A stretch of 64,000 nt of DNA. Source: Saccharothrix espanaensis DSM 44229. GTDB taxonomy: Bacteria > Actinomycetota > Actinomycetes > Mycobacteriales > Pseudonocardiaceae. The notes under the pieces are model-generated. The model ran no database searches. It was not told the origin of the DNA and saw nothing but the letters and a program-made list of their open reading frames with translations. A program made the translations under genes and the position numbers. This document shows positions 63,621-64,000 of this stretch, piece after piece (positions within the stretch are counted from its first letter, which is position 1; every line of letters begins with the position of its first letter). The stretch lies in the NCBI RefSeq assembly GCF_000328705.1, contig NC_019673.1:5394001-5458000 (forward strand), in the 5' to 3' direction.

Positions 63621-64000
63621 ATGTCCTACGTCTTGGGTGTCGACCTGGGAACGACCTACACGGCCGCCGCGGTGTGCCGCCGGGAGGCGGGCGGGTGGGG
63701 CCCGGCCGAGGTGCTGCCGCTGGGCACCAGGTCCGCCGCCGTCGCCTCGGTGCTGTACTTCGGCTCCGACGCGACCGTGCTGGTGGGCGAGGCCGCCGAG
63801 CGGCGCGCGCTGGTCGACCCCGCCGGGGTGGCCCGCGAGTTCAAGCGCCGCATCGGCGACCGCACGCCGTTGCTGCTGTCCGGCCGGCAGCACACCGCGC
63901 ACGAACTCGCCGCCCGCCTGGCCCGGTGGGTGGTCGACCGGGCGACCGAGCGGGAAGGCGGCGCGCCCGACCGGGTCGCGGTCACCCACCCGGCCGGCTG
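63621..64000 (+). CDS. Hsp70-family protein, 3' end outside window
   Basis: The first 126 residues of an Hsp70/actin-fold ATPase. The phosphate-1 loop GVDLGTTYTAAAV is canonical, followed by SVLYFGSDATVLVGEAAERR and the helix VAREFKRRIGD that precede the next nucleotide contacts in DnaK. It is not the housekeeping DnaK: the sequence diverges after the loop. ATG 63621 follows GGGG at a suitable distance. It is divergent from iniB, so it probably belongs to the same stress locus. Confidence 0.88.
   Translation, partial: MSYVLGVDLGTTYTAAAVCRREAGGWGPAEVLPLGTRSAAVASVLYFGSDATVLVGEAAERRALVDPAGVAREFKRRIGDRTPLLLSGRQHTAHELAARLARWVVDRATEREGGAPDRVAVTHPAG

Noticed and set aside
1..64000. tRNA, rRNA or riboswitch genes
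   Set aside because: No cloverleaf, rRNA-like or known riboswitch pattern was recognised on either strand by eye; a covariance-model scan would be needed to exclude them.

Overview
The window reads as chromosome from a high-GC, mycothiol-producing actinomycete, most likely one of the Pseudonocardiales (Saccharothrix, Lentzea, Actinosynnema or Amycolatopsis type). The grounds are very high GC with GTG and TTG starts, a mycothiol-dependent maleylpyruvate isomerase-type enzyme, a SARP regulator, an acyl-CoA carboxylase with an epsilon subunit, and an iniR/iniC/iniA/iniB cluster next to an Hsp70 gene. The species cannot be named from sequence alone.

Positions 1-30.9 kb are one arm of a natural-product gene cluster. 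A modular type I polyketide synthase runs off the left edge. Its first domain is a KSQ: Gln replaces the active-site Cys, so this is the loading module. It is followed by a malonyl-type AT, an ACP and the KS of module 1. Tailoring and precursor genes follow: an imine reductase; an acyl-CoA carboxylase operon (alpha, epsilon, beta) headed by a fatty acyl-AMP ligase; a class III aminotransferase; an HpaC-like flavin reductase with two flavin-dependent monooxygenases of acyl-CoA-dehydrogenase fold; two SnoaL-like proteins; a P450; an aldehyde dehydrogenase; and a Tat-exported flavin amine oxidase. Two acyl-CoA/AMP ligases lie divergent to a 5-aminolevulinate synthase, an arrangement that suggests a C5N (2-amino-3-hydroxycyclopentenone) cassette. 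Regulators are a large SARP-ATPase and an HxlR protein. My inference is a nitrogen-containing polyketide (transamination, cyclic imine, imine reduction) that may also carry a C5N amide. Several intergenic regions of this cluster share inverted CCGGTNAC/GTNACCGG elements that could be operators.

Positions 31.1-38.6 kb are a biological-conflict island. A three-gene overlapping operon encodes a TPR-CHAT (caspase-like) protease with an intact His/Cys dyad, a small CATRA-associated protein, and a CATRA protein whose C-terminus looks like a class III nucleotide-cyclase domain. Divergent from it are a DUF4231 (SLATT-like) membrane protein and a coupled Rossmannoid-TPR gene interrupted by an in-frame TAA.

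Positions 38.7-54 kb are ordinary accessory chromosome: a MDMPI-family enzyme, a HEAT-repeat AlkD-like protein, a DUF4097 gene with a divergent regulator, a polysaccharide deacetylase lipoprotein, a putative glycoside hydrolase coupled to a DUF3152 protease-like gene, a secreted M14 carboxypeptidase, LuxR and AraC regulators, a VOC protein and a membrane protein. Decayed genes are scattered through it: a heavily deleted S9 peptidase and fragments of a response regulator and an IS5-type transposase. A second IS5-type remnant lies inside the biosynthetic cluster near 18.4 kb.

Positions 54.5-64 kb hold a benzoylformate decarboxylase-like ThDP enzyme and then the ini locus: the LuxR-type ATPase iniR, convergent with iniC and iniA (dynamin-like GTPases) and iniB (acidic repeat protein), ending with a divergent, truncated Hsp70-family gene. 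This locus is probably a cell-envelope stress module.
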